Shown one piece after another: positions 1-9,460 of a stretch of 64,000 bases of DNA (the stretch's first letter is position 1; the number at the start of each line of letters is the position of its first letter). The position numbers and the translations under genes are program-made. This DNA comes from Bradyrhizobium sp. (GTDB lineage Bacteria > Pseudomonadota > Alphaproteobacteria > Rhizobiales > Xanthobacteraceae): positions 1 through 64,000 of the forward strand of contig NZ_SSNA01000025.1 of the NCBI RefSeq assembly GCF_004799445.1, written 5' to 3'. Below the pieces are notes generated by a model, which saw only the letters and a program-made list of their open reading frames with translations, was not told the origin of the DNA and made no database searches.

Positions 1-576
1 GTGTGGAACGACGACGAGATCGCCCCGAACACCGGCTTTCCCGCCCATCCCCATGCCAACATGGAAATCATCACCTACGTCCGCGAAGGCGCGATTACCC
101 ATCAGGACAGCCTCGGCAACAAGGGCCGCACCGAAGCGGGCGACGTTCAGGTGATGAGCGCCGGCTCGGGCATACGTCACTCCGAATATAATCTGGAGCC
201 GAAGCCGACACGAATCTTCCAGATCTGGATCGAACCGACCACCGAAGGCGGCCAGCCGACCTGGGGTGCGAAGCCGTTCCCGAAGTCGGACCGCTCCGGC
301 AATTTCGTCACCATCGCCAGCGGGTTTGCCGATGACAAGGACGCGCTGCCGATCCGCGCCGACGCAAGGGTGCTTGCCACCACGCTGAAAGCCGGCGAGA
401 GCGCGCAATATGCCGCGGGCAAAACGCGCAACCTCTATCTGGTGCCGGCGGCCGGCAGCGTCGAGATCAACGGCGTTCGCGTCAATGCGCGCGACGGCGT
501 TGCGATCCGCGACGAGGCGCAGCTGAAGATCACCGCGCTGGAAGATTCCGAACTGGTGCTGGTCGACGCGGCGTAA
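1..576 (+). CDS. Pirin family protein, 5'-truncated by window edge
   Basis: Cupin-fold pirin-like protein. The visible part keeps the pirin metal ligands: HPH in 'FPAHPHANMEI' and the His/Glu pair in 'GIRHSEYN'. A second, C-terminal cupin half follows. The first codon in the window is GTG, but it reads as the Val of the internal pirin motif 'VWNDDEIAPNTGF', so the true start lies about 40 residues upstream, outside the window. Pirins bind iron, and some have quercetinase activity; the substrate here cannot be told. wrbA follows on the same strand after a palindromic repeat, a pairing that suggests oxidative-stress or quinone handling (inference). Confidence 0.9.
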   Translation: MWNDDEIAPNTGFPAHPHANMEIITYVREGAITHQDSLGNKGRTEAGDVQVMSAGSGIRHSEYNLEPKPTRIFQIWIEPTTEGGQPTWGAKPFPKSDRSGNFVTIASGFADDKDALPIRADARVLATTLKAGESAQYAAGKTRNLYLVPAAGSVEINGVRVNARDGVAIRDEAQLKITALEDSELVLVDAA

Positions 577-602
577 GGCCAACGACCACCACAACACGGA
601 AA

Positions 603-694
603 CGTCATGCGCGGGCTTGACCCGCGCATCCCATCTCTCTGCGGAACATTCTTGCGGAAATGACGGATTGCCGGATTAAGCCCGGCAATGACGG
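603..694. repeat. Intergenic palindromic repeat
   Basis: The gap between pirin and wrbA contains a perfect 9-bp stem with a 5-nt loop (ATGCGCGGG-CTTGA-CCCGCGCAT, 607-629). A second hairpin-like stretch (GCCGGattaagcCCGGC) and flanking 'gtcat...atgacgg' ends follow. It has the look of the mobile palindromic elements scattered through Bradyrhizobium intergenic DNA and may also act as a transcription attenuator. Confidence 0.6.
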
Positions 695-737
695 CTTCAA
701 ACAATCAAAACACCCTAAACCCTCACGGAGACCAACC

Positions 738-1337
738 ATGACGAAAGTTCTTGTGCTGTACTATTCCGCCTACGGTCATATCGAGAAGATGGCGAACGCG
801 GTCGCCGAAGGCGCCCGCGAAGCCGGCGCCACCGTCGATATCAAGCGGGTGCCCGAACTGGTGCCGCCGGAGGTCGCGAAGGCATCCTATTACAAGCTCG
901 ATCAGGCAGCACCGGTGGCAAAAATCGACGATCTCGCCAATTACGACGCCATCATCGTCGGCACCGGCACCCGCTTCGGCCGCATGGCGTCGCAGATGGC
1001 GAACTTCCTCGATCAGGCCGGCGGCCTCTGGGCCAAGGGCGCGCTGCACGGCAAGGTCGGCGGCGCCTTCACCTCGACCGCGACCCAGCATGGCGGCCAG
1101 GAGACCACGCTATTCTCGATCATCACCAACCTCCTGCATTTCGGCATGACCATCATCGGCCTGAATTACGGCTTTGCCGGCCAGATGGAACTCAATGACG
1201 TCACCGGCGGATCGCCCTATGGCGCGACCACGATTACCGGCGGCGACGGCAGCCGCCAGCCAACCGAGAACGAACTCGCCGGCGCGCGTTATCAAGGCCG
1301 CGTGATCGCGGAGACCGCCAGGAAACTACATGGCTGA
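738..1337 (+). CDS. wrbA: NAD(P)H:quinone oxidoreductase WrbA
   Basis: Flavodoxin-fold quinone reductase using FMN, which carries out two-electron reduction of quinones in the cytoplasm. The start was set at ATG 738, preceded by 'cacggag', and not at the longer ORF start at 660; this gives 199 aa, the normal WrbA length. Visible family segments are the N-terminal FMN-phosphate loop '[12 protein letters not shown]', the flavin-contact stretch '[11 protein letters not shown]' and '[14 protein letters not shown]', plus 'LNYGFAGQ' near the C-terminus. It lies downstream of a pirin gene. No truncation. Confidence 0.96.
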   Translation: MTKVLVLYYSAYGHIEKMANAVAEGAREAGATVDIKRVPELVPPEVAKASYYKLDQAAPVAKIDDLANYDAIIVGTGTRFGRMASQMANFLDQAGGLWAKGALHGKVGGAFTSTATQHGGQETTLFSIITNLLHFGMTIIGLNYGFAGQMELNDVTGGSPYGATTITGGDGSRQPTENELAGARYQGRVIAETARKLHG

Positions 1338-1426
1338 ACGGCATGGCTGATGCGATGCGGGCGGCAGAGGAACCGGATGACATTCGGGAAGTTGAGCCGC
1401 GCGCATCCGCGCCTGGAGATTTCAAA

Positions 1427-1600
1427 ATGACCAGCAAACCCGATCCCAAGGATTCCAAGAAGCACCCTGCTACACCGCATCCCGGCATGATGGGCGACGG
1501 CACGGAGGAACAAAATCTCGGTCAACGCGGCGACCCCGCCGCGCGCATCAAGAAAGATGACGTGGACACTGCCTTCGCCAAGGGGGCGAAGAAAAACTAA
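1427..1600 (+). CDS. Small hydrophilic hypothetical protein, 57 aa
   Basis: Unrecognised. I chose the ATG at 1427, which has 'ctggagat' about 6 nt upstream, over the ORF-track start at 1343. It encodes a highly charged, Lys/Asp/Pro-rich peptide with no membrane segment or signal peptide, probably intrinsically disordered. It follows wrbA on the same strand after 89 bp and is followed by a strong hairpin, so it may be the last gene of a wrbA transcript (inference). Confidence 0.6.
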   Translation: MTSKPDPKDSKKHPATPHPGMMGDGTEEQNLGQRGDPAARIKKDDVDTAFAKGAKKN

Positions 1601-1640
1601 CACGCGCCCGTCCTCAACCGCCGCGAATTCGCGTACGATA

Positions 1641-1672
1641 CAAGAGCCGGGCGAGGTCGCGCCCGGCTCTTG
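1641..1672 (+). terminator. Terminator-like hairpin
   Basis: A perfect 13-bp stem (CAAGAGCCGGGCG / CGCCCGGCTCTTG) closes a 6-nt loop 40 nt after the 57-aa ORF. There is no long T run on either side, so it would be a weak or bidirectional intrinsic terminator. Its position between two same-strand genes separates the wrbA unit from the DUF5996 gene. Confidence 0.65.
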
Positions 1673-1711
1673 TCGTGCGGCGGGACGCCGATGACCGCAA
1701 ATTGGTGACGC

Positions 1712-2659
1712 ATGAGCAACACACTGCCAGATCCCTGGCCGCAATTACCGACCGCAGCGTGGCGCGAGACCTATGCGACGCTGCATCTGTGGACCCAGAT
1801 CGTCGGCAAGATTCGCCTGGCGCGTTCGCCCTGGCTGAACCATTCCTGGCACGTCGCGCTGTACGTCACCACTTATGGCCTGACCACCTCGCCGATCCCC
1901 GACGGCACCGGCACTTTCCAGATCGACTTCGATTTCATCAATCATGATGTGCGGATTTCCACCAGCAATGGCGCAACGCGGCGGCTGGCGCTGGCCGGAC
2001 ACTCCGTTGCGAGTTTCTACACGGCCTTGATGACCGCGCTTGGCGAGCTCGGCATCCACATCGCGATCGACGACATGCCGAATGAACTGCCCGACCCGGT
2101 CCGCTTTTCGGACGACGACAAGCATGCCACCTACGACCCGGACGCGGTGCGGCGCTTTCTGCAAATTCTTGTCAGTGCCGACCGCGTATTCAAGCAATTC
2201 CGCACCGGCTTCCTCGGCAAGGCGAGCCCGGTGCATTTCTTCTGGGGCAGTTTCGATCTCGCCGTCACCCGCTTTTCCGGACGCCGGGCGCCGCGCCATC
2301 CCGGCGGCGTGCCCTATCTATCCGACGAGGTTGCATGCGAGGCCTATTCTCACGAGGTGAGCAGCGCCGGCTTCTGGCCGGGCTCCGACGCGATCGACTA
2401 TCCCGCGTTCTATTCCTATGCCTATCCTGAACCGCCCGGCTTCCGGTCCACGCGGGTACGCCCGGACGCGGCATTTTTCAGTGAGACGCTCGGCGAATTC
2501 ATCCTGCCCTATGACGCCGTGCGCACCGCCGCCCAGCCGGACCAGGCGTTGCTCGAATTCCTGCAAAGCACCTATGAGGCCGCAGCCGACGCCGCCAAAT
2601 GGGATCGCGATGTGCTGGAATGCCCGCTGGGCAAACCGGGCATGGTGCGGGTGATCTAG
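1712..2659 (+). CDS. DUF5996 family protein
   Basis: 315-aa cytoplasmic protein of the DUF5996 type: N-terminal 'WPQLPTAAWRETYATLHLW', central 'SPVHFFWGSFDLAVTRFSG' and C-terminal 'HEVSSAGFWPG' segments are characteristic. No signal peptide or transmembrane helix is seen. The family has no established function. It stands alone behind a terminator hairpin, so its neighbours say little about its role. Start ATG 1712 gives the usual N-terminus. Confidence 0.88.
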   Translation: MSNTLPDPWPQLPTAAWRETYATLHLWTQIVGKIRLARSPWLNHSWHVALYVTTYGLTTSPIPDGTGTFQIDFDFINHDVRISTSNGATRRLALAGHSVASFYTALMTALGELGIHIAIDDMPNELPDPVRFSDDDKHATYDPDAVRRFLQILVSADRVFKQFRTGFLGKASPVHFFWGSFDLAVTRFSGRRAPRHPGGVPYLSDEVACEAYSHEVSSAGFWPGSDAIDYPAFYSYAYPEPPGFRSTRVRPDAAFFSETLGEFILPYDAVRTAAQPDQALLEFLQSTYEAAADAAKWDRDVLECPLGKPGMVRVI

Positions 2660-2878
2660 TTTTCCGCGCCCGGGGCCCGCGCTTTCATCGTTAACGCTAA
2701 CGCGTTTGCCCTCGCACAAGCCGGCCTTGCCACTGTTTTTCTCCGTGAGAAGCGGCCCGGAGCCGAAAAGTCACGCCCTGAAGGACGTGCGGCGGTCATG
2801 CCTGCGCGATCAAGGGGCTGGCGCGGGTCTTGCTGAAATGCCGTACGGGCCGAACTTCACCACAGAGGGTGTCTCACT

Positions 2879-3964
2879 ATGGCGCAGATTGCGCGGTCGC
2901 TAGCTCACTCCGGGACGCCACGGACGCAGCTTCTGTCAATTCAGTATTTGCGAGGTCTGGCGGCCCTGAGCGTGCTGGTTACCCATGCGCTGCAGTGGCC
3001 TCTCGCCGAAATGAACATGGTTCTGCTGAAAACCGGCAGGCTCGGCGTCGATGTGTTCTTTGTCATCAGCGGTTTTATCATTACGACCATTGCCGGCGAC
3101 GGCCAGTTCAATCCGAAGGAATTTCTGGTCCGGCGCGGCTTCCGGATATTGCCGGCCTATTGGGCGGCAACCTTTTTGATCACCATTCTCGCCATTGCCA
3201 TACCGGCGCAGTTCAGGACCACCATTCCCACGACCGAGGGTTTGATAAAATCGCTGCTGTTCATCCCTTCGCTTGAACCAAAGGCGCCGTTGCTGCTGCT
3301 GGGCTGGAGCCTGAATTTTGAGGTGTTCTTCTATTTGCTGTTCGCCAGCCTGTTCTTCCTGAGATCCGAAGCGCGAACGCTGGTGCTGCTCGGGATCTTC
3401 ACTCTATTGGTCGGAATTGGTCAATTCGCCACCGGCCTCAGTCATGTCGAGGCGATCTATACCAGCCCAAGCCTGATCGGATTCAGCCTTGGAACAATTC
3501 TGGCGCAGGCCTATCGACACGGGTTGTTCGCGCGTTTTTGCGCCCAGCTGCGATGGGCGACGATCGCCGCGCCATGCGTTCTGTTGATCGCGTTTTACGT
3601 GGTCGACTGGAACGGCTCGGAGGAGATCGCTTTGTGGAAGCATGTTCTGATGTCGTCGACCGCGCTGAGCATTGTTTTGCTCGGGCTCAATCACGAAGCC
3701 GCGGGCGAAGTGACCCACGTCAAATCGCTGAAATATATCGGCGACATTTCCTATTCGGTTTATCTATTCCACCTGTTTGCCGTCGGAGCGATCTGGGCGA
3801 TATCGAAGCGGCTGTTCGACGTCCATCAGCCGCTTGTGTATTTGAGCTTTGCCACATTGGCAGTTTTGGCGGGCCTTGCGACCGGTCTGGTGTGCCATCA
3901 CTTCATTGAAAAGCCGTTCCTCGCCGGTGGCCCGAAACGAAGCCGCGCGGTGCCGGCGACATAA
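2879..3964 (+). CDS. Acyltransferase 3 family membrane protein (EPS acylation)
   Basis: 361-aa integral membrane O-acyltransferase of the acyltransferase-3 family (OafA/ExoZ type), with about ten hydrophobic helices. The family's first-helix pattern 'YLRGLAALSVLVTHA' carries the conserved Arg and His, followed by 'GVDVFFVISGFIIT'. Members transfer acetyl or other acyl groups to sugars of surface polysaccharides on the membrane. It opens the exopolysaccharide locus and lies 16 nt before an SGNH hydrolase gene on the same strand. The pair probably decorates the same polymer, one adding and one adding or removing acyl groups (inference). Confidence 0.92.
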   Translation: MAQIARSLAHSGTPRTQLLSIQYLRGLAALSVLVTHALQWPLAEMNMVLLKTGRLGVDVFFVISGFIITTIAGDGQFNPKEFLVRRGFRILPAYWAATFLITILAIAIPAQFRTTIPTTEGLIKSLLFIPSLEPKAPLLLLGWSLNFEVFFYLLFASLFFLRSEARTLVLLGIFTLLVGIGQFATGLSHVEAIYTSPSLIGFSLGTILAQAYRHGLFARFCAQLRWATIAAPCVLLIAFYVVDWNGSEEIALWKHVLMSSTALSIVLLGLNHEAAGEVTHVKSLKYIGDISYSVYLFHLFAVGAIWAISKRLFDVHQPLVYLSFATLAVLAGLATGLVCHHFIEKPFLAGGPKRSRAVPAT

Positions 3965-3980
3965 GCGTAATGGTGCCCGG

Positions 3981-5198
3981 ATGAAGCCCGGTCTGGAGAT
4001 TCCCGCGACCGACCAAAGAACTATGTTTTCCCGCCGCACGGCGGCATTTCTGTTGGGGTCTTGCCTGGCCGGCCCCGCCAGGGTTTTCGCTTCAAACAAC
4101 CCTTTGACAAGCCAGCTCGTCGCGCGGTCGCAGCTGTCGACTGGCGATTTGGGGCGTCTCGGCAGCGTTCTTGCCAAGGCGGATCGGGGTGAGCCGATCA
4201 CGCTTGGCGTCATCGGCGGATCGATAACGGTCGGAGCTTTTGCCACGACCCCGGAAACCAGTTACGCAGGTCGCCTGCTCGCCTGGTGGCAGAAGCGGTT
4301 TCCACGCTGCGACATTCGCATGATCAACGCCGGCCTCGGCGGCTCAGGTTCGATGTACGGCGCGTTACGCGCGGGAAGAGACCTGTTTTCAAGTCTGCCG
4401 GACTTCGTCGTGGTCGAATTCGCCGTCAACGACAACTGGACCGACGGCGAGGCCTTCGAGGGCCTCGTGCGCCAGATCCTTGCCCAGCCCAACTCTCCGG
4501 CCGTTCTGCTGCTGTTCATGATGTGGGAGAAGGGCGGCAATGATCAGGAGATGCAGTCAAAGGTCGGCGCGCATTATCGCTTGCCGATGGTCAGCTTTCG
4601 CGACGCCATTTGGCCGGAACTCGAGGCCGGCCGTCTCAAGTGGTCCGACTACATCGTCGACACGGTGCATCCGACAGATTCTGGCCATGCCGCGGCGGCG
4701 CGCTTCATAACGGCCATGTGCGACACCGCGTTGAACACGGCCCGCATCGGCAAAGCCGGCCCGCCAGGCCCCTTGCCGGCCCCGCTATATACAGATGCGT
4801 TCCAACACGTCAGCTGGCGCGAGGCCGCCACGCTTGACCCGATCGACAACGAAGGCTGGAGCCGGGGTTTCAACGAAACCAATATGGCAGGCTGGGACGC
4901 CCCCAGCACTGCCGGCCGCATCTCGTTTGATTGGAGCGGTTCTGGCGTTGTCGCGGTTTTTGCCGAACCTCCGGGCGATCTTCGCGATATTCAATTTCGC
5001 ATCGATGGCGGCATTTCTCAAACGCTTGACGCCTTGAAGCAGCCCAAACGACAGCTCTTCGTGCTCGCCCACAATCTCGCGCCCGGGCGCCATACCGTCG
5101 AGCTGGCATGCGCCAATCATGGAAATACGGGCAGCACAGCGGGACCGGTTCGCCTGCTCGGCATCGCAGGCATCGGCGCGCCATCGGATCAGCGTTAG
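3981..5198 (+). CDS. Secreted SGNH/GDSL hydrolase (EPS acyl modification)
   Basis: SGNH hydrolase with all family blocks: Ser in 'VIGGSITVGA', Gly in 'NAGLGGSGS', Asn in 'EFAVNDNW' and the Asp/His pair in 'DTVHPTDSGH'. A C-terminal region of about 130 residues is probably a beta-sandwich. The ORF track starts at 3849, inside the acyltransferase gene. I place the start at ATG 3981; ATG 4023 is an alternative that puts the signal peptide 'FSRRTAAFLLGSCLAGPARVFA' (twin Arg) at the extreme N-terminus. It acts in the periplasm, likely as an esterase or acetyltransferase on the polysaccharide. Its stop overlaps the convergent ligase gene by 4 nt. Confidence 0.88.
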   Translation: MKPGLEIPATDQRTMFSRRTAAFLLGSCLAGPARVFASNNPLTSQLVARSQLSTGDLGRLGSVLAKADRGEPITLGVIGGSITVGAFATTPETSYAGRLLAWWQKRFPRCDIRMINAGLGGSGSMYGALRAGRDLFSSLPDFVVVEFAVNDNWTDGEAFEGLVRQILAQPNSPAVLLLFMMWEKGGNDQEMQSKVGAHYRLPMVSFRDAIWPELEAGRLKWSDYIVDTVHPTDSGHAAAARFITAMCDTALNTARIGKAGPPGPLPAPLYTDAFQHVSWREAATLDPIDNEGWSRGFNETNMAGWDAPSTAGRISFDWSGSGVVAVFAEPPGDLRDIQFRIDGGISQTLDALKQPKRQLFVLAHNLAPGRHTVELACANHGNTGSTAGPVRLLGIAGIGAPSDQR

Positions 5199-6550
5199 CA
5201 GGGCTGCGCGCGATTGTCGGCGGTCGCCGGCTCCGACATCAATCGAAAACGCGCGATGTAGTGCAGACCAAAAACGCCGACCAAAAACGTGAACCAGATG
5301 GGGTCGGCGCGATCCAGCAAGAAGCTCTCCATCGAAGACAGATAGATTCCGAACAGCCATATCCGAAGAAACAGCTTCGCCAGCGGATCGTCATTGCCGG
5401 ATCGTGTCGCCACGGAGAAATTCCGCAGCGGCGCAATGACGAAAATCGCAACGATCAACGCCAGACCCGGAATTCCCATGGTCAGGGCGTTGTCGAGGTA
5501 TCCGTTGTGACTGTGGGCGGCAGTAATGGCCCACTCGATCTGGTCGTCTTGAACCAGGTTCTGGATCGAGTCGGTTCCCCAAAACGCGGCGAAGCCGTAG
5601 CCGAGCCAGGGATGGAGACCGAGCGACGATATCGCGAATTCCCAGATATCGGTGCGGCCGGTGAAGGTGGTGTCCAACGGCAATAATTTGACCAGGGCGG
5701 CGAGGCGCTCGCTGAAAACCGAACCGACCGTCAGCAGATTCAAACCGAGCAGCGGCAGGAAAACCAGGCAGGCGCGAAATGCGAAGCTTTCGACCGCCAC
5801 GACCAGAATGCTGAGCAGCAAAGCCAAGGCGCAAAGCGCTATCGCGCTCTTTCCGCCGGCCATGATCAAAAACAGCCCGGAAAGACATGCGATCGCAACG
5901 CCGGGAATGATCGCTCGCCTGCCCGCCAGATAAATTCCGACGAAGACCAGCATGGCCATGATCGGTGCAGCGACGTTCTTGTGCCCGAACGGACCGCGCC
6001 AATCGCCGGCGAGATGGGGTTCGAGCGTGTCGCGCGCGGTATGTATCGACAGCGACGGCGCCAGCATCACGCCGAGGTAACACAGGGCCAGGAAGATCAG
6101 CGCCGCGGCGCTCAACCAGAGATCCAGTTCCTCCTGGGTGTCGGGCAGCAGCAGCAGGCATGCGGCCATCGCCAGAACACTGCAAGTCAGGATCACGCGC
6201 TGAAACGACAATCCGAAGTCGTGCGAGAAAACGGTGTTGATGCAGATCCAGCAACACAGCACCATGAACATTGGCGTCATCAGGCTGCGGAGGGCGCGCG
6301 CATGCCGGAACACGGTCAGCGCCAGGGCTGCAACGGAAAATATTCCGAGCGTGATGTAGGTCGAAGCCAGCTTGCCCCGGTCGAGATCGGCGACACCGGG
6401 GTCGCTGAGGTCGGGGAACGGCCGGAGTGATATCCAAATGAGCAGGACCGTCGCGACAAAGGCCACGCAGCGCGCCACGTGCAACACATCGAGATACCCG
6501 AAGATGCGAGCGATGGCCGGCAATTGCGGAAATGACAGCTGCTTGTTCAC
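5195..6550 (-). CDS. O-antigen ligase / ExoQ-like polysaccharide polymerase
   Basis: 451-aa polytopic membrane protein with about 11-12 helices. The large periplasmic loop contains the family pattern 'FTGRTDIWEFAISS' followed by 'HPWLGYGFAAFWG', typical of the Wzy_C/O-antigen-ligase family that includes ExoQ. In an exo locus with a flippase and an ExoP-like co-polymerase, the natural role is polymerising lipid-linked repeat units on the periplasmic side (inference from context). It is transcribed convergently to the SGNH hydrolase, with stop codons overlapping. Confidence 0.9.
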   Translation of the reverse strand: MNKQLSFPQLPAIARIFGYLDVLHVARCVAFVATVLLIWISLRPFPDLSDPGVADLDRGKLASTYITLGIFSVAALALTVFRHARALRSLMTPMFMVLCCWICINTVFSHDFGLSFQRVILTCSVLAMAACLLLLPDTQEELDLWLSAAALIFLALCYLGVMLAPSLSIHTARDTLEPHLAGDWRGPFGHKNVAAPIMAMLVFVGIYLAGRRAIIPGVAIACLSGLFLIMAGGKSAIALCALALLLSILVVAVESFAFRACLVFLPLLGLNLLTVGSVFSERLAALVKLLPLDTTFTGRTDIWEFAISSLGLHPWLGYGFAAFWGTDSIQNLVQDDQIEWAITAAHSHNGYLDNALTMGIPGLALIVAIFVIAPLRNFSVATRSGNDDPLAKLFLRIWLFGIYLSSMESFLLDRADPIWFTFLVGVFGLHYIARFRLMSEPATADNRAQPC

Positions 6551-6751
6551 GTTGGCCTTTCAAGGCCGGTCAACCCGGATTGCTGCGATCCAGCTTTCGG
6601 CGGTGCCCACCGCCGCAAAATGTGGTGCCGGCCAGCGCCGCGATCGACTATTACCGTTTCCCAGTTAATACTTTTCTAACTATTGCTCCCTGCCCGATAG
6701 CAGGACAAATCGGCGTCGCACCGTCCCCGCTCAGGCAGCGGGTTGACGGAG

Positions 6752-7915
6752 TTATTTTTCCTCTCCCGTTGGCGGTCTGCCGAGTGCGCGAAGCACCCGA
6801 TCATACAGTCGGGGATACCGCCGCAACCGCTGCGCGGCAAGATCGCGCACGACATAGGGGAGCCCCCGCCAGCCAAGTGCGATACTCACATCCACCAAGG
6901 GAAGTTGCACCGCGCCGAAGCGGCGCTTGTAGGCATAGTTGCCGATGCTCAGGTCGAACTGCCGAACGCCTTCCTTGTGCAAGGCGGCCATCGTTCTTTC
7001 GATAACGAGCAGACCCGGCGAACAGTTTGACCGTCGCTTTCCTGCATTGCTGATGCGCAACAGGATGTAGTCGGATCCCCGTCTGATGCCCAGCGTCGTG
7101 GCGACCACCTCGTCATCGCACGTCAACGCCGATACGACCGCATATCCCTCACTGACGCCTCGCCTGACGATATCGCGGTAGAATGTTGCGTGGCAATCGT
7201 CGTCCAGCACGAATTTCAATCCAAGCTGCTTCATGCGATCGTGCTGCTGCGCATCCATGGTGTCGAGCAGCGCCAGCGCCTCGTCGCTATCCGCGACGAT
7301 GCGAAATTTCGCACCCGGATAGCGATTGAAGACACGCCAGCTCCGCGGCAGCTCCATCCGCTTGAGAGAGGCGCGGTAGGCGTCAAAGTCATCGCCGACC
7401 ACGACAAGATTGCCATTCAGCGAACAGGAACCGATACGCCCCAGCGATGCGAGCGGATTTGGCGTCCCGCCGATATTTGCTGGCATCTTTCGCAAGCGCA
7501 GGAGATCGGCACCGTCAGGCAATCTGCGCAGCGCGGCCAGCAAGGCCCGGCACAGGGCGCGCGCTTCGATTTCGTCGCACGGAGCCGCAAATCCCAGTAT
7601 GGGGGCATTGTAGTCGGTGACACCGAGGTCGGCGAATTCGACAATACGGATGCCGCCCTTGAGATGGCGGATCAACGGCACCAGGGCAACCTGACGGTCG
7701 GTCGCGGCATCGGAAATGATCGCGACCAGCGGAACGGCCGTACCGAAGGCGCGATACCAGCCGTCGAGCCAATGGAAATGCTGGAAGATGGTTCCGTGGC
7801 CACCGCCGTTCCAGCGCGACGCCGCCTGCTTCCAGTCGCGCACGATGTCGACATGGTAACCGGGCGCAGCCGCGATCACCCGCCCGTTCAACCGCCCGAC
7901 TTCCAAAATCGCCAT
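6752..7915 (-). CDS. BioF2-like GNAT-family acetyltransferase
   Basis: 387-aa cytoplasmic protein with the two-lobed GNAT arrangement of the 'BioF2-like acetyltransferase' (Acetyltransf_6) family. It has an N-terminal half with 'FQHFHWLDGWYRAFG' and a C-terminal half with 'CSPGLLVIERTM' and 'FDLSIGNYAYKRRFG', the usual terminal signature. Such proteins are frequent in rhizobial exopolysaccharide and cellulose clusters, where they are thought to transfer acyl or aminoacyl groups to sugar intermediates. The substrate is unknown. It is divergent from the GT4 gene across a 315-bp intergenic region. Confidence 0.85.
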   Translation of the reverse strand: MAILEVGRLNGRVIAAAPGYHVDIVRDWKQAASRWNGGGHGTIFQHFHWLDGWYRAFGTAVPLVAIISDAATDRQVALVPLIRHLKGGIRIVEFADLGVTDYNAPILGFAAPCDEIEARALCRALLAALRRLPDGADLLRLRKMPANIGGTPNPLASLGRIGSCSLNGNLVVVGDDFDAYRASLKRMELPRSWRVFNRYPGAKFRIVADSDEALALLDTMDAQQHDRMKQLGLKFVLDDDCHATFYRDIVRRGVSEGYAVVSALTCDDEVVATTLGIRRGSDYILLRISNAGKRRSNCSPGLLVIERTMAALHKEGVRQFDLSIGNYAYKRRFGAVQLPLVDVSIALGWRGLPYVVRDLAAQRLRRYPRLYDRVLRALGRPPTGEEK

Positions 7916-8230
7916 CGTCAGTCAGCTTCCCTGGGCCTGCCTCGAGCCGAACGCCCTGAGGGTCGCATCATTCCGTTTTGAGGACTCGTTCGCGTTCCGC
8001 CGCAAGTCCGTTGCCACCTTGTGCGGGCCAGCTAATTGCACTGTCCCGTCATGAGACGTCGGTCCGATCCTTGCTCGTTATCTGGCAAGAAGGGTGCCCA
8101 AGGCAACCGCGGCCGCGTGCGTTAAGATAATGTACGGTTTGTATGGCTAACGCGGACGTTTTCGACGTCTGTTCGGTTCTGGCTGAATCAGAATCGAGTA
8201 AGCTGCGAGGTCTCTTTCAGTGCCTTCCTT
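7916..8230. promoter_or_regulatory. Divergent intergenic region between two EPS genes
   Basis: 315 bp without a convincing ORF, separating a minus-strand GNAT gene from a plus-strand glycosyltransferase gene, so it must hold promoters for both. It contains AT-richer stretches (around 8120-8145) and a short perfect inverted repeat GACGT-TTTCG-ACGTC (8155-8169). No known operator is recognised. Confidence 0.45.
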
Positions 8231-9388
8231 ATGCGAACCGATATCCCGCTTCGCTCGAAAGCGCCTCATGAAGGCTCCAGCGGCCGCACGATGACTTCAG
8301 AACCCGAATACAAGGCGCTGTTTCTCGGCGCGGGCACGCAGATGCAGTGCGGCGTCGGACAATTTACCCGGCTATTGTGCGAGACCATCGAGAGGCTCGA
8401 TCCGGGCAGCTGCACCACGTTAACCTTGACGCCATCGGAAGGCTCGCCGGCCGGCATCTGGCGTGCGACGGGATCGGCACGCAGCGTGGTCTGCAACTTC
8501 CCGCTTGTGGCCTGGAAGCGCGTCATATTTCGGCCGCTGCTGGCGCTGGCGATCGCGCGGCTGCGCCGGCGCCGTGTCGTTCTTATCCAGCATGAATGGG
8601 CCAGCCTGCATTGGCTGCGCCGGATCACCTATGTTCCGGCACTGGTGCTCGCCGATGCGATCGTCATGTTCTCGCCCCTGGTGCGGCGCGAACTCGCCAA
8701 CGATCCGCTGGTCGGCTGGGCCGCGCAAAAATGCGTGCTGGCGCCATTGCCGCCGAACATCGAAGCCCCGGCGAAAATCAGCGATTCCGAATTGCGCCAG
8801 CGGCTCGTTGCCGCGCGAAAGGGCGGCCGGCTAATGATCGGCCATTTCGGATCGATCTATCCGGGCAAACAGCCAAATGCGCTTCTCGACATATCCGCAA
8901 TCCTGAGGGATCGCGGGCTCAAGCCGCTGACGGTCTATGTCGGATCATTTATCAAGGCCGTCGATACGGTCGAGCAGGATTTCTATGCCCGCGCGAGCGA
9001 GCTTGGCCTCTCGGATGAGATCGTGGTCAGCGGCTATGTCGCCTCCGACCACGAGCTATTCGGACTCTTCAGCGAGATCGACGTATTCTGTTATCCTCTC
9101 GAAGAAGGCCTGACGGCACGGCGCGCCAGTATTCTCGCCAGCGTGCAGTCGGGCCGACCCGTCGTCGTTACCGCTCCGGCGGAACCGGACGAGTTCGACC
9201 ACCATCCGCGTTTCAAGGCGCTGATCGACCGCGGCGCGATCGTGCCGGTTGGGCGGGGATCGAATGACGAGATCTACGCCGACAAGATCGTCGCGTCGCT
9301 GAAAGCGCCGGCGGTGCAGGCGTCGTTCGATTTTGACGGCTGGTGGCAGGATGTCGGTCGGGCGATACGGCAACACATCGACGGTTAA
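8231..9388 (+). CDS. Glycosyltransferase (GT-B fold, GT4-like)
   Basis: 385-aa GT-B type glycosyltransferase. It has an N-terminal acceptor domain beginning 'KALFLGAGTQMQCGVGQFT' and a C-terminal donor domain with 'IGHFGSIYPGKQPNALL' and 'EIDVFCYPLEEGLTARRASIL', which fits the GT4 nucleotide-sugar site. It probably adds one sugar to the lipid-linked repeat unit at the inner face of the membrane. The first ATG (8231) is used. ATG 8291 ('MTSEPEYKAL') begins right before the domain and is a fair alternative, since neither has a clear ribosome-binding site. Confidence 0.82.
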   Translation: MRTDIPLRSKAPHEGSSGRTMTSEPEYKALFLGAGTQMQCGVGQFTRLLCETIERLDPGSCTTLTLTPSEGSPAGIWRATGSARSVVCNFPLVAWKRVIFRPLLALAIARLRRRRVVLIQHEWASLHWLRRITYVPALVLADAIVMFSPLVRRELANDPLVGWAAQKCVLAPLPPNIEAPAKISDSELRQRLVAARKGGRLMIGHFGSIYPGKQPNALLDISAILRDRGLKPLTVYVGSFIKAVDTVEQDFYARASELGLSDEIVVSGYVASDHELFGLFSEIDVFCYPLEEGLTARRASILASVQSGRPVVVTAPAEPDEFDHHPRFKALIDRGAIVPVGRGSNDEIYADKIVASLKAPAVQASFDFDGWWQDVGRAIRQHIDG

Positions 9389-9460
9389 ACTCGGCAAACA
9401 GCAGCGCTGCCCGGAGTTGCGCAGCATTATGCGGCGTCCCGGCGCGACGCCCCCGCCGGC